64,000 nucleotides of DNA from Laccaria trichodermophora (lineage: Eukaryota; Basidiomycota; Agaricomycetes; Agaricales; Hydnangiaceae). The DNA is taken from the NCBI GenBank assembly GCA_018417955.1, contig JACTVC010000008.1, forward strand, positions 124,001-188,000, in the 5' to 3' direction. How positions within the stretch are numbered: the first letter of the stretch is position 1; each line of letters begins with the position of its first letter. Below the pieces are notes generated by a model. It made no database searches. It had not been told where the DNA came from and saw nothing but the letters and a program-made list of their open reading frames with translations. A program made the position numbers and the translations under genes. Positions 24,141 through 35,059 of this stretch are shown piece by piece.

Positions 24141-25731
24141 CTTTAGTATGTGGAAATCACCGACTCGAATTGGCACGCCCTAAAGTCACACTGTAATGCC
24201 GCTCCCAAATCTTCTTCTTTTCCCTTCTCCCACCTTCATCATCGTCACCTCCTTGCCTCATCCGAACTTCACTTTTTTGTGTAGCATAGAAATGTAATGT
24301 AGATGTAGAATAGAACATTTTGTACCTTACTATAGATTGATCACGACGAGTACAATAAGACAAAAAACAAAAACAAAAGAGACGTATGGTCGGTGCGGTA
24401 CGAGCGGGCTGGATGACACGGAGGTAATTTTCGGTGTAGTGACCCACCCCAGTGTATGCGCTGCCTGATCATTTTTTTTTTGCTATTGTGTCTTTCTCAT
24501 TTAATCTCCAGCCCGATACCCTCTCGGCCATTGAATCATGAACAACAGCTACATTCCCGCTGTAAGTTCTCGGCTTCGTTTGATTTCATCTGCTAATGCT
24601 ATATACTGTCCAGTTTGAGTGTCGGCACACACTGGTCAAACATACTAAGCCGTTGAACACTTTGAAATTAAACAAGGATGCTACGATGCTCCTCAGCGGT
24701 GGTATGTGTCCTCGTCAATCCCCGTCCCTACATTGCTGACCCTGGGATAGCGGATGACGGGTTGTTACACTGGTCCTTACCATATTTTATCATAAAACCA
24801 TGGCCTAGGCCAGGAAGGCCTTGTGCATAGCTCCACATACTTTTATGAAAAGTATATCATATTTATCCCAGGCCCTTTTATGATAAGGATTTTTTCATAA
24901 GAGGCCTTGTGCATTTCAATAACTTTTCATTGCAAGCCAGGATATTTCATTGGATACTTTTCATTGCAGGCCAGCCCTCTTCATTGACCGCTTTTCATTG
25001 CTGCTGGTATTTTCATTGGTAGCTTTTCATTGCAGGCCAGGATATTTCATTGGATACTTTTCATTGCAGGCCAGCTCTTTTCATTGACCGCTTTTCATTG
25101 CAGGCCAGGATATTTCATTGGATACTTTTCATTGCAGGCCAGCCCTTTTCATTGACTGCTTTTCATTGCTGCTGGTATTTTTATTTGTAGCTTTTCATTG
25201 CAGGCCAGGATATTTCATTGGATACTTTTCATTGCAGGCCAGCTCTTTTCATTGACCGCTTTTCATTGCAGACCAGCCCTTTTCATTGGCCACTTTTCAT
25301 TGCAGGCCAGCCCTTTTCATTGACCACTTTTCATTGCTGCTGGTATTTTCATTGGTAGCTTTTCATTGCAGGCCAGGATATTTCATTGGATGCTTTTCAT
25401 TGCAGGCCAGCCCTTTTCATTGGCTGCTGTCAGGTGGGTCATCAGGAGAGTGGTCACATGACCAGTTGCCTAAAATGGTTAAAAAAACAAAAATTGTAGT
25501 CCTGCACTGTAGCTTTCTGAATCTGTTTGAATTATGTTGTAAAGTGCTTTCATTGTAGAGATATGAGGTAAAAGATTTTTCTCATTGCCAGCTTTTCTTT
25601 TTTTTTTGCATTTTTCTCCATGAATACAAAACCAAACAAGATGATTTCAACACATTTAGAAAGCCAAGAGAAGAAGCCACAATTATCATATCATGGGAAA
25701 ATTGAGCCAAAAAGGAAGGTGCATACCTTAA

Positions 25732-25829
25732 TCCGCGATGAGCAAGCACGAGGAACGAGTGCAAGCTCATTATCGGATAAGATAACGATCGAGCGTCAGA
25801 ACGAAATATTGTGTTTGTACTCATAAGTA
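25732..25829 (+). repeat. A1 split direct repeat
   Basis: 98 bp, begins TCCGCGATGAGCAAGC and ends GTACTCATAAGTA. It is repeated at 30451-30548 (A2). Confidence 0.9.
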
Positions 25830-26203
25830 AGCTCACACCACGACTCACCCCTCGCTCTTCTCAGACACGTCCCTCCCAGCCCTTTTCGTCAGGCAGTGGC
25901 AAGTCTTCCTCCTCGACGCCCGACTGCCTTATCTGTGCTGAGCGAGGCCACGACGCAACACAACACGCCGATAGCACTGTACTCGTCAAGTTCAAAGCCG
26001 ACGGCAAGGCAGTATGGTCAAAGTACAGCGACCACAACCTCCTCAGTCCTGACAACCGCGTCATCTGTATCAGCTGGAACCTTAGAGGCGACCGCGGACA
26101 CCCATGCTCTCACAAAGACGAACGCGCCCACCTTTGTTCCTTCTGTGGCAGCAAACGTCACCACGCCTTCTCGTGGACTTGCCGTTCGCGACCCTCAAAC
26201 TGA
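25811..26203 (+). CDS. gag-like zinc-knuckle open frame of the DIRS-type element
   Basis: Open frame of up to 130 codons with a Ser/Pro-rich N-terminus and two Cys/His clusters: CLICAERGHDATQH (CX2CX4HX4H) and CSFCGSKRHHAFSWTC (CX2CX4HX5C, counting from CSFC). Such CCHC-like knuckles in the first frame of retrotransposons bind nucleic acid. No ATG opens the frame, so initiation must be upstream, by splicing, or non-ATG. It ends at TGA 26201-26203, where the reverse-transcriptase frame overlaps it. Confidence 0.55.
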   Translation: MFVLISKLTPRLTPRSSQTRPSQPFSSGSGKSSSSTPDCLICAERGHDATQHADSTVLVKFKADGKAVWSKYSDHNLLSPDNRVICISWNLRGDRGHPCSHKDERAHLCSFCGSKRHHAFSWTCRSRPSN

Positions 26204-28466
26204 GGCTTTTGTCCAGGCATCGCTTTCTCTGCATCTTCCTTATTCTGACTTCTCCTCCTCAATTATCCCTCGTCCCCCCTTGAATTGCACCTCTTCTGAG
26301 GAATCTCTTCTTTTCCACAGAATCCTGCACCCATATCATCCCGACGCCTTTGTGTTCTTACTGCGCAAACATGACCTTCTCAAAAGCTATCCCCTCCTCC
26401 CCTTCAATCTGCGCTTTGGCTTCCCTATCGGGCACATGCCTGATCTCTCTCAGACCGTTATCATGCCTAACAACCCTTCTATCCTTTCTTACCCCGACAC
26501 CGTCGCCGACTACCTTACTAAAGAAGTTAAAGCCGGCAGACTTTCAGGCCCGTTTTCCCGACAAGTTGCAGAGCGGATTCTGCGTGGCCCCTTTCAGTCC
26601 TCATCCCTTATCGTCTCTGTTCAGCCACAAGAACCTGGGGTACACGACAAATTGAGGGTTTGCCAACACCTTTCAAAGGCTTCCAAGATTCACGCTTCCG
26701 TTAATTCATACATCCGCAAGGATGACTTCCCTACGCGTTTTGACACCGCATCCAAAGTGGCTGACATCGTGAGTATCTCTCTATTCTGTTCCTTTCCCCA
26801 CCTTTCTTCCTTCTTCTTATGCATCTCCTTTGCGTTTCGTGCGTGGAGATGCTTTCTTACTAGCGCTGGTCTTGTGCCCAGTCGCTCCTTGGGTATTTTT
26901 GCTTCATGCAAGTTACCTATTTTCTGTATCATCCTTTCTCTTCCGTGCCGCTGGCACGATGATTATCTTCCACGTGTTGAGCGTGATGATCCCTCTTCCG
27001 TGCGTTGAGCGCGATGACTCCTCTTCCACACGTCGAGTGTGATGATTATCTTCCATGCGTCGAGCGTGATGACATCTCTGTGCATTGGCGGCAATGATGC
27101 TGCATGTATCATGCTTCAGAGTCATCACATATGTTATAGGCTGCGCCTATCACTTCGCTTTTGCTGTGTCTTGTACATCATCAATGATCATCTTATCCTT
27201 ATCTTCTTGCTGTATCTAACTCTCTTTTCTGTACATCTTGCTCATGTCCCTTTGATCTTTGTACAGATTTCTCATGCACCTCCTGGAACGCAGGCATGCA
27301 CTCTCGATATTAAAAAGTTCCATCGCACGTGCCCCGTTCTTCCATCCCACAAACCTTGGCTTGTCGTCCAAGGGACTTTGGACGATTTCTTTATTAATCA
27401 TGCTCACCCATTCGGAGCCGCTTGCGCCAGCAGTAATGCTGGCATGATTGCGAATGCCGTCGTCGATATTTGGAGAGCCGAAGGTGTTTTCCCAGTGCCG
27501 AAATATGAAGATGATTTGAAAGCCTTTCGATTCCCTTCACCTTCGGGTTCCTTCATCGATGGGGATTTCCGCTATGACTATGATCGCGACGAGATGCTTC
27601 GCCGTATTTCTTCTTTAGGAGTGCCTTGGCATGATGAGAAGGGTGACGAACGGTTCTCCTTCGTCACGACTTTCATCGGATTTCTTTGGGACATTCCTCG
27701 GAAGCTTGTTAGCTTGCCAGAGGGAAAGAGAAACAAATTCCACCAGCGCGTCCTTCAATTTCTGATTGACTTTGAAGGCCGACCTTGTCATTTACGCGAT
27801 GTTGAAAAGATTCATGGATCTCTTTGTCACATCGCCTTTGTTTATCTAGATGGTCGCTCTCATCTACCTTCCCTCTCCAACTTCGCGTCTACCTTCCATG
27901 GTGACGAATTCCTTACAAAGTATCCTCCGCACTCTCTGATCACTGACTTGAAGTGGTGGTTAGTCAAGCTCACCTTACGTGGTGTATCCCGATCCCTTCA
28001 CCCTCTTGGTCCTTTATCTGACCTTGGGCTCTACGTTGATGCTTCCACATCATGGGGCATTGGAATTATCATTGACGGCGAATGGGCTGCTTTCCAGCTC
28101 TCTTCCTCTTGGAAAATTGAAGGTCGAGATATTTGCTGGCTCGAGACTGTGGCTATTGAGCTTCTTGCTCTTTTCTTGGAGTCCAGGGGTCTTCGAGATG
28201 CTCACCTACTCGTGCATTCTGATAATCAAGGCACTATTGGTGCTCTGGATAAAGGCCGTAGTGGTAATATCCATCTTAACCTTGCAGTTCGTCGTACGCA
28301 TCTCATCCTTATGGCTACATCTCTCGTCTTTAAAACTGTCTACATTGAGTCTCAAGCTAATCCAGCTGATCCTATCTCGCGCGGGGAACCAGGACCTGCT
28401 GGGAAGCAAATCTTCCCATCTTTCAAGCTCCCTGATGAGCTTTCCTCTTGTTTTCTTCATGCCTAG
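26150..28466 (+). CDS. reverse transcriptase / RNase H of the DIRS-type element
   Basis: Two exons: the first runs to about 26769 (SSSLIVSVQPQEPGVHDKLR and RVCQHLSKASKIHASVNSYI), then an intron of about 500 nt (GTGAGTATC to TTGTACAG at about 27265), then the exon to TAG at 28466. RT motifs: catalytic aspartate segment CTLDIKKFHRT, and VPKYEDDLKAF as the acidic DD box. FIGFLWDIPRKLVSLPEGK precedes the connection region. RNase H: LGLYVDASTSWGIGI, WLETVAIELLALF, LVHSDNQGTIGALDKG and ESQANPADPISRGEPG supply the D-E-D-D pattern. The exact 5' start overlaps the zinc-knuckle frame and is not fixed. Confidence 0.8.
26935..27080 (+). repeat. minisatellite inside the RT intron
   Basis: About four imperfect units of 33-37 bp built on GATGATTATCTTCCA, CGTGTTGAGCGTGATGA and TCCTCTTCC. 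They lie within the roughly 500-nt intron that splits the RT frame. Confidence 0.6.
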
Positions 28467-28509
28467 GTTAGCCTCCTTAAGGACAACTCTGTGTCTCTCC
28501 TTGTTTATT

Positions 28510-30038
28510 CTAACATCTTTTTTCAGCTTAGATCACCCTTTTAAACCGGCAACACGTGTTGTCGAGACGACTGTGGGTGGTTCACATCTCGTTCCTCCGC
28601 GCCCCACACGTCGTCATAATTTCTGTAATCCTTTCAAGCCTCGCACCATCACATCCTCTTCTTCACACGTATCTGCTCCTGCACCGCATTCTCTTCACGT
28701 TACAACTACTCCACTACCACCATCACCAACATCTACTGACCACCTTACTCCTGATACATTATCTTCAACATCCCGGCACATTCAGCCCCGGAAACCTCAT
28801 GCAGGACGGGAAATCTCTCAAAACTCTCTACGTCCCCACGTCGCTGCTGCAGATCGCTTATTTGTTTGGGATACACCCCACGCTGCTCATCACCGACAAC
28901 ACCTCCTTGCTTCTCTTCCCCCACACTTGGTTAACAGTGCCATGATGTCCATCCGCGGTGCATATGCACCTAACACAAAGTCCACGTATGCTGCTGGCAC
29001 TCTTCGCTTCACCCAGTTTTGTGACAGGTGGGATATCAATGAAGAAGCGCGAATGCCGGCCTCTTATCCTCTGCTTTGCGCCTTCATTGGGGAGTATAAA
29101 GGCAGACAAGCTGGGAACACTATACGTTCTTGGCTTTCCGGCATCCGTGCATGGCATGTCGTCAATCATGCTCCTTGGTATGGAGATGATGAATGGGTTC
29201 ACCTTGCCCGGGTGTCTGCGAACAAAGAAGGGACAAAGCATAAACGTCCTCTTCGCGCACCTGTCTCTATTGAGCACCTGTTGGCTCTTCGCCGTGCTCT
29301 CCATCTCTCCACTCCTTTCCATGCAGCGCTTTGGGCCCTTGCTCTGTGCACATTTTTTGGCTGTCGACGGCTAGGCGAGCTGGCTGTTACCACCGCTGCT
29401 GCCTTTGATGAGACGTATCATGTACTTCGCTCCGTTATGTATGCTATTTTCTTATTTCTTGGTATCTCCTGCTTATATTCTGTAGGATTACTTTCCGGAC
29501 ATTGCGGGATGGCTCCTCCTCTGCAAGCTTCCACATCCCTTGGACTAAGACTACGAAGGAACTCGGCGCCTCTGTGATTCTAACTGCACGGAATGATGTC
29601 CTGTGCCCTGTCACCGCCTTGAAGAATCATCTTGCTGTTAATGCGTCCGTTGACCACTCCGCTCCTCTTTTCGCATATGCGACCGCTTCCTCTCAATCAA
29701 ATTTTCTCCTCAAAAATGAATTTCTCAATTTTTGCAATCACATTTGGTCATCTGCCATGCTCGCCCATGTTCTGGGCCATAGCTTTCGTATTGGCGGTGC
29801 CGTCGAACTTCTTCTTGCCGGCGTATCTCCAGAAATTGTGGCTGCAACAGGAGGCTGGACTTCTCTAGCCTTCCTGCTCTACTGGCGCCGCATGGAGGAG
29901 ATTCTTCCGATGAGTACATCAAAAGCATACAACAAGTCCCATCTGGACTCGTTGGCTGCAATCTTCGAACAGTTTCGTATTAACAATAAAATCCCTCCGG
30001 CACTTATTGTTGCCTCTGATGGGAACCTCTCCTTGTGA
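28510..30038 (+). CDS. tyrosine recombinase of the DIRS-type element
   Basis: Coding region with a Ser/Thr/Pro-rich N-terminus, a core-binding domain (MMSIRGAYAPNTKSTYAAG, FCDRWDINEE, GNTIRSWLSGIRAWHVV) and a catalytic domain. An intron from about 29432 to 29484 (ending TCTGTAG) joins HVLRS to ITFRTLRDGSS. Catalytic residues: Arg in FFGCRRLGELAV, the HxxR box in LGHSFRIGGAVELLL, and the Tyr in FLLYWRRMEEIL, so the R-HxxR-Y set is complete. Stop TGA at 30036-30038. In this order the recombinase integrates a circular cDNA. The frame before about 28700 and the first codon are uncertain; it may be reached by splicing from the RT frame. Confidence 0.8.
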
Positions 30039-30228
30039 TTGTTCGTCTATGATCATCTAACTTGTATTTATATCAATTCATAATGTCCTTTCTGAGCTCA
30101 ATTATCATACTTATTTATCTATCCGGTATCTGTATTTCAATCTATAAAATTTCTCCCAGAGTGCTGCTTGATTGGGTAGTTCCTCTGTGCTGAACCAACT
30201 TGCTTGTTGTGAGCTTACACTCTGGTTG

Positions 30229-30450
30229 GTATAGCTAGTTGTTTTGCACACAATCGAGCTTTCAGACGCTCAGGTCTTGCCCATCTTCTTGGATCTCATT
30301 TATTATCATTTAAGATCTGACTTGAGCAAGTAGGGCAAGTCCTAAGCACAAACAAGTTATCCGTGTCTACGGATTTCTTGCATTTAAATATTCACTATAT
30401 TTAAATACTTCCTCCTTCCTACATTTCACAGGGCGCTAGAGTTATCTCAT
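30229..30450 (+). repeat. B1 split direct repeat
   Basis: 222 bp, begins GTATAGCTAGTTGTTTTGC and ends GAGTTATCTCAT. It is repeated at 30691-30912. Confidence 0.9.
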
Positions 30451-30548
30451 TCCGCGATGAGCAAGCACGAGGAACGAGTGCAAGCTCATTATCGGATAAG
30501 ATAACGATCGAGCGTCAGAACGAAATATTGTGTTTGTACTCATAAGTA
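30451..30548 (+). repeat. A2 split direct repeat
   Basis: Second copy of A1, directly abutting B1 with no gap. Confidence 0.9.
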
Positions 30549-30690
30549 CAAACACTATGTACTATGTCTCCAAATCCTAGACAAGGAGACTACATCTCCT
30601 TGTCCTTCAAATTATCGTTCTGACGCGGTAAAAAGAGTCCCTCCACTTCAGTGAATTTTTTGAACCCACCCACCATCCCTCTTAGCGTCT

Positions 30691-30912
30691 GTATAGCTAG
30701 TTGTTTTGCACACAATCGAGCTTTCAGACGCTCAGGTCTTGCCCATCTTCTTGGATCTCATTTATTATCATTTAAGATCTGACTTGAGCAAGTAGGGCAA
30801 GTCCTAAGCACAAACAAGTTATCCGTGTCTACGGATTTCTTGCATTTAAATATTCACTATATTTAAATACTTCCTCCTTCCTACATTTCACAGGGCGCTA
30901 GAGTTATCTCAT
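30691..30912 (+). repeat. B2 split direct repeat
   Basis: Second copy of B1; its last base is the right end of the element. Confidence 0.9.
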
Positions 30913-33900
30913 AAGGGAAATTGACATGGACAGCCTGCAAAAGGCTACAAAAAGTCTGACATAGACTATAAGGACCACTGATAGACTACAAAAGTTGGAC
31001 ATAGCTTACAAAGTTTAAAGTTTACTAATAGACTATACAATTTACTAAAAGACTACAAAAGACTACAAAATGTTGGACATAGACTACAAATTTTACTAAC
31101 ATAAGTTTCTAGTGTCCCCTTTGGTTAGACTACAAAAGTTTGTAGTGTCTGCTTTTTGAGACTACAGAAGTTTCTAGTGTCCCCTGTTTTTACACTACAA
31201 AAGTTTCTAGTGTCTGCTATTTGAGACTACAAAAGTTTGTATTGTCTGCTTTTCAAGACTACAAAAGTTGTAGTATCCTCTTTTTTAGGCTACAACAATT
31301 TGTAGTGTCTGCTTTTTGAAACTACAAAAGTTTGGAGTGTCTGCTTTCTGAGACTACAAAAGTTTGTAGTGTCTGCTTTCTGAAAATACAAAAGTTTGCA
31401 GTCAAGCAAATGTGTCTTGCTTCACCAGTTGTAAAGAAATAAAAGCTACTTATTGTGTAGCAAAGCAAGTGTTGCTACAACTACAACTACAAACAGAAGG
31501 AGTGTTCTGAACTATGTTAAGGTTCATGGGGATATGGTTGAAGGATTCACATATATACATTGTTGCATCATTGGTTTTGGTATCATGCTCAACCTGTCTT
31601 TTGCATTGGAACAGTTATCCTCTGAAGCCACCATCCTATCTCTGACCTGGTATTCACATTAGTAGCCATTGTTGTATGTTTGACGATAGTTATTGTTGAA
31701 AGTGACTTCTCTGAAAATTATAAATTGTGTGTGATACCTGGCAGCCTATCTAGGCTTTTCATAGCATGATCCATTATCACCTTCCAAGCTTTCATCATTC
31801 AGTCTTAGCTCATTCAGAGGGACTGATAGGTGAAGGATAAGGTGCAGTTGGGTCATGTCTCTTTCTCAATCTTCATTGAGGAGTCATGTGAGAAAGACAA
31901 TCTTGACATTGGTAAGGCTTTTTCATCATGGACTAATGAATCAGAGTTAAGTATAGTTTGAGAGAGGAGAGTAACTATTAACATGAAAGGATAGAATAGG
32001 CTCTACTTATGTCAAAGAACAGTTGAGCATGATACAAAACCACTGATGCAGCAATAGATAGAATGGGTGTCAAGCCAACTCAATTTTTCAGCCATATCCC
32101 CATGAACCTTAACATAGTCAAGGACACTGCACAGTGTATGTCAGAAAAGCAGACTACAAACTTTTGTAATTTCAGAAAGCAGACACCCCAAACTTTTGTA
32201 GTGTCAAAAAGGCAGACAAGACATACTTTTGTACAACTTTTGTAGTGTAAAAACAGGGGACACTAGAAACTTCTGTAGTCTAACCAAAGGGGACACTAGA
32301 AACTTATGTTAGTAAAATTTGTAGTCTATGTCCAACATTTTGTAGTCTTTTGTAGTCTTTTAGTAAATTGTATAGTCTATTAGTAAACTTTAAACTTTGT
32401 AAGCTATGTCCAACTTTTGTAGTCTATCAGTGGTCCTTATAGTCTATGTCAGACTTTTTGTAGCCTTTTGCAGGCTGTCCATGTCAATTTCCCTTTTAAG
32501 GTATGCACCTTCCTTTTTGGCTCAATTTTCCCATGATATGATAATTGTGGCTTCTTCTCTTGGCTTTCTAAATGTGTTGAAATCATCTTGTTTGGTTTTG
32601 TATTCATGGAGAAAAATGCAAAAAAAAAAGAAAAGCTGGCAATGAGAAAAATCTTTTACCTCATATCTCTACAATGAAAGCACTTTACAACATAATTCAA
32701 ACAGATTCAGAAAGCTACAGTGCAGGACTACAATTTTTGTTTTTTTAACCATTTTAGGCAACTGGTCATGTGACCACTCTCCTGATGACCCACCTGACAG
32801 CAGCCAATGAAAAGGGCTGGCCTGCAATGAAAAGCATCCAATGAAATATCCTGGCCTGCAATGAAAAGCTACCAATGAAAATACCAGCAGCAATGAAAAG
32901 TGGTCAATGAAAAGGGCTGGCCTGCAATGAAAAGTGGCCAATGAAAAGGGCTGGTCTGCAATGAAAAGCGGTCAATGAAAAGAGCTGGCCTGCAATGAAA
33001 AGTATCCAATGAAATATCCTGGCCTGCAATGAAAAGCTACAAATAAAAATACCAGCAGCAATGAAAAGCAGTCAATGAAAAGGGCTGGCCTGCAATGAAA
33101 AGTATCCAATGAAATATCCTGGCCTGCAATGAAAAGCGGTCAATGAAAAGAGCTGGCCTGCAATGAAAAGTATCCAATGAAATATCCTGGCCTGCAATGA
33201 AAAGCTACCAATGAAAATACCAGCAGCAATGAAAAGCGGTCAATGAAGAGGGCTGGCCTGCAATGAAAAGTATCCAATGAAATATCCTGGCTTGCAATGA
33301 AAAGTTATTGAAATGCACAAGGCCTCTTATGAAAAAATCCTTATCATAAAAGGGCCTGGGATAAATATGATATACTTTTCATAAAAGTATGTGGAGCTAT
33401 GCACAAGGCCCTCCTGGCCTAGGCCATGGTTTTATGATTTGGATGGTAAGCACCACTCGTTGTTACTCGTCTGGAATATCCTCCACGGGAGTCTCGAACA
33501 AACCATCTCCGTCACTTTCAATGGACCTGCCTCTGCCGCTGTCTGGACCCCAATCTCGCCAAACCGCCCCAGCACTACTTTCGCATTCGGTTGTGCCGAC
33601 GGAACGATGTTTGCCTACCATCAAACCCAGGAAGACGTAAGTTTCTCCCTTTTCTTCTCATTATCCTATTAATCGTTGATGCAGGAACCTTACCGCACTA
33701 CATGTTTAGTTCCAGCCCACGACGGTCGTGTCGAAACCCTTGCCTTCGATACCCATCACCGCCGCATTGCATCTGCTGGAAGCGGCTGTGCCAAAGTATG
33801 GCAGTTGGACATGGAAGGTGAGAATTTCCCCCCTCTTTTATCTCATTATGCTAATTCTGCTGCGAAGGACATTTCAAACTAATTCATACCCTCGATTCTG

Positions 33901-35059
33901 ACCCATATATCATTCGAAACGTCTCCTTCCATGAAAGAGGCTCAAACCTTCTGATTTGTTATTTGGAGTCACACCAAGTGTACGCAAGCGTTCGACATCA
34001 TTTAAGCTGTGTACTTACGAGACTTGCCAGGCTGTGCATGAAGATCGAAAACTGGGTGAAGGAGTGGTGCCACAGTCTGCCCACGAGGATGTACGCCCAA
34101 CTTATGTTCCTTTTCCAGTCTACTAACTAGAAGCGTTAGCGGACATGCTACCATCTCCGGCGACGGTGGGACGTTGATTGTCTCAAACCTCGTTGATGGT
34201 GTGGATACATATGCAATCCCCCCTCAGGAGCCACTTCGCTCGTTTCGGCATCCCATTAACTCCAACGTTCCGTTGCTCGTTTCCGCCGTCATGGATTCCT
34301 CTTTGATTGTAGTGGGGAGCGATGATGGCTGTCCGCGGATCTATGACCACCACACAGGTCAGCTGTCAATGTCGTTGCCTCATGGGAAAGGTACGTTTTT
34401 TTTTCTCCCGCCCGGTTCTTGTTCTTCAGCTTATTATGTGGCAGGTTTGGTCCAAATTGTCGATGTACGAGATCCCGTTCACTTCACCCAACCGTCTTAG
34501 CTGAATTTCATTAGGCAATATCGGACAACGGAAAATCTATCCTTGTAACAGGAACATCTGACACTGATGACATTGCGATCAAAATATGGGCACCGATCAA
34601 GGTATCCCGTACGGATTTTGTTAATACGACCCCGCTAACCCTCTGTTAGGAAATCGCAGAAGATACCCAAAAGACTTCACCCCCACCCATCTATTCAACA
34701 GGATTATCCTTCTGGCAGATAGTTTGCATTATCTTAGTCTGTTGCGGTGTTCAAGCTATTCTTCTCAACCTCCCATTTGACAGAATCTCTGACCTTATAC
34801 AGAATTGCCTCAAACTTACACCTCATTTCCATCATTAGTTCGTTGTAGGTAGTAGTTTGATCGTATTTGAAATCGTCACGTGAACTTGCGCAACGGCCCT
34901 AAAGTCAACATGTGAAAAGCAATCTGGAAGCGGCGGTGCACGCTTTCCGAACTTCACACAAGTACGACTACCCAGTAACCCAAATGTCAGATGTAAAGAT
35001 TCACATTTAGTTGAAAGTAACTAGTATTCGTCTAATAAATATGAACAGCAGGAGATTAC

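Larger units (their letters stand above)
25732..30912 (+). mobile_element. complete Ngaro/DIRS-type tyrosine-recombinase retrotransposon
   Basis: A 5181-bp insertion in the arm of foldback copy 2. Structure: A1 repeat 25732-25829, open frames for a zinc-knuckle protein, reverse transcriptase/RNase H and tyrosine recombinase, B1 repeat 30229-30450, A2 30451-30548, spacer, B2 30691-30912. This split-direct-repeat order is diagnostic of Ngaro/PAT-like members of the DIRS order. The B1-A2 junction (ATCTCAT joined to TCCGCG) equals the junction predicted for a B2-A1 circle. The insertion site compared with copy 1 (CCTTAA joined to AAGGGAAATT) shows no target duplication and no loss, as known for YR retrotransposons. 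All catalytic motifs examined appear intact. Confidence 0.9.
24769..33458. mobile_element. palindromic foldback hAT-like element, copy 2, containing a DIRS-type insertion
   Basis: Same element as 3812-7287 but in opposite orientation (its loop is reversed) and interrupted at 25732-30912. Without that insert it is about 3509 bp. It is flanked by a perfect 8-bp duplication GTTGTTAC (24761-24768 and 33459-33466) and starts and ends ACTGGTCC ... GCACCACTC. The arms are essentially identical to those of copy 1: open frames read from the arm repeats at 25286-25558 and 32669-32941 give the same translations as in copy 1, pointing to recent movement. No transposase is present. Confidence 0.85.
24538..34838 (+). 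pseudogene. WD40-repeat protein with C-terminal membrane anchor, copy B, interrupted by nested transposons
   Basis: Start ATG at 24538 (MNNSYIPA, intron), then FECRHTLVKHTKPLNTLKL and ATMLLSG, intron, ADDGLL, where the foldback element is inserted. After it the frame resumes at 33467 as LVWNILHGSLEQTISVTF, followed by blades AFGCADGTMFAYH, PAHDGRVETLAFDTHHR with SAGSGCAKVWQLDME, FRHPINSNVPLLVSAVM with VVGSDDGCPRIYDHHTG, and TGTSDTDDIAIKIWAPIK, then a hydrophobic C-terminal helix (LSFWQIVCIILVCCGVQAIL) and TAG at 34836-34838. Removing the insert and one target copy restores GATGACGGGTTGTTAC joined to TCGTCTGGAAT, that is DDGLLLVWN, the expected WD40 strand. Coding sequence downstream looks otherwise preserved, so the insertion may be recent. 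The insert is too large to be expected to splice out, but this is not excluded. Confidence 0.75.
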
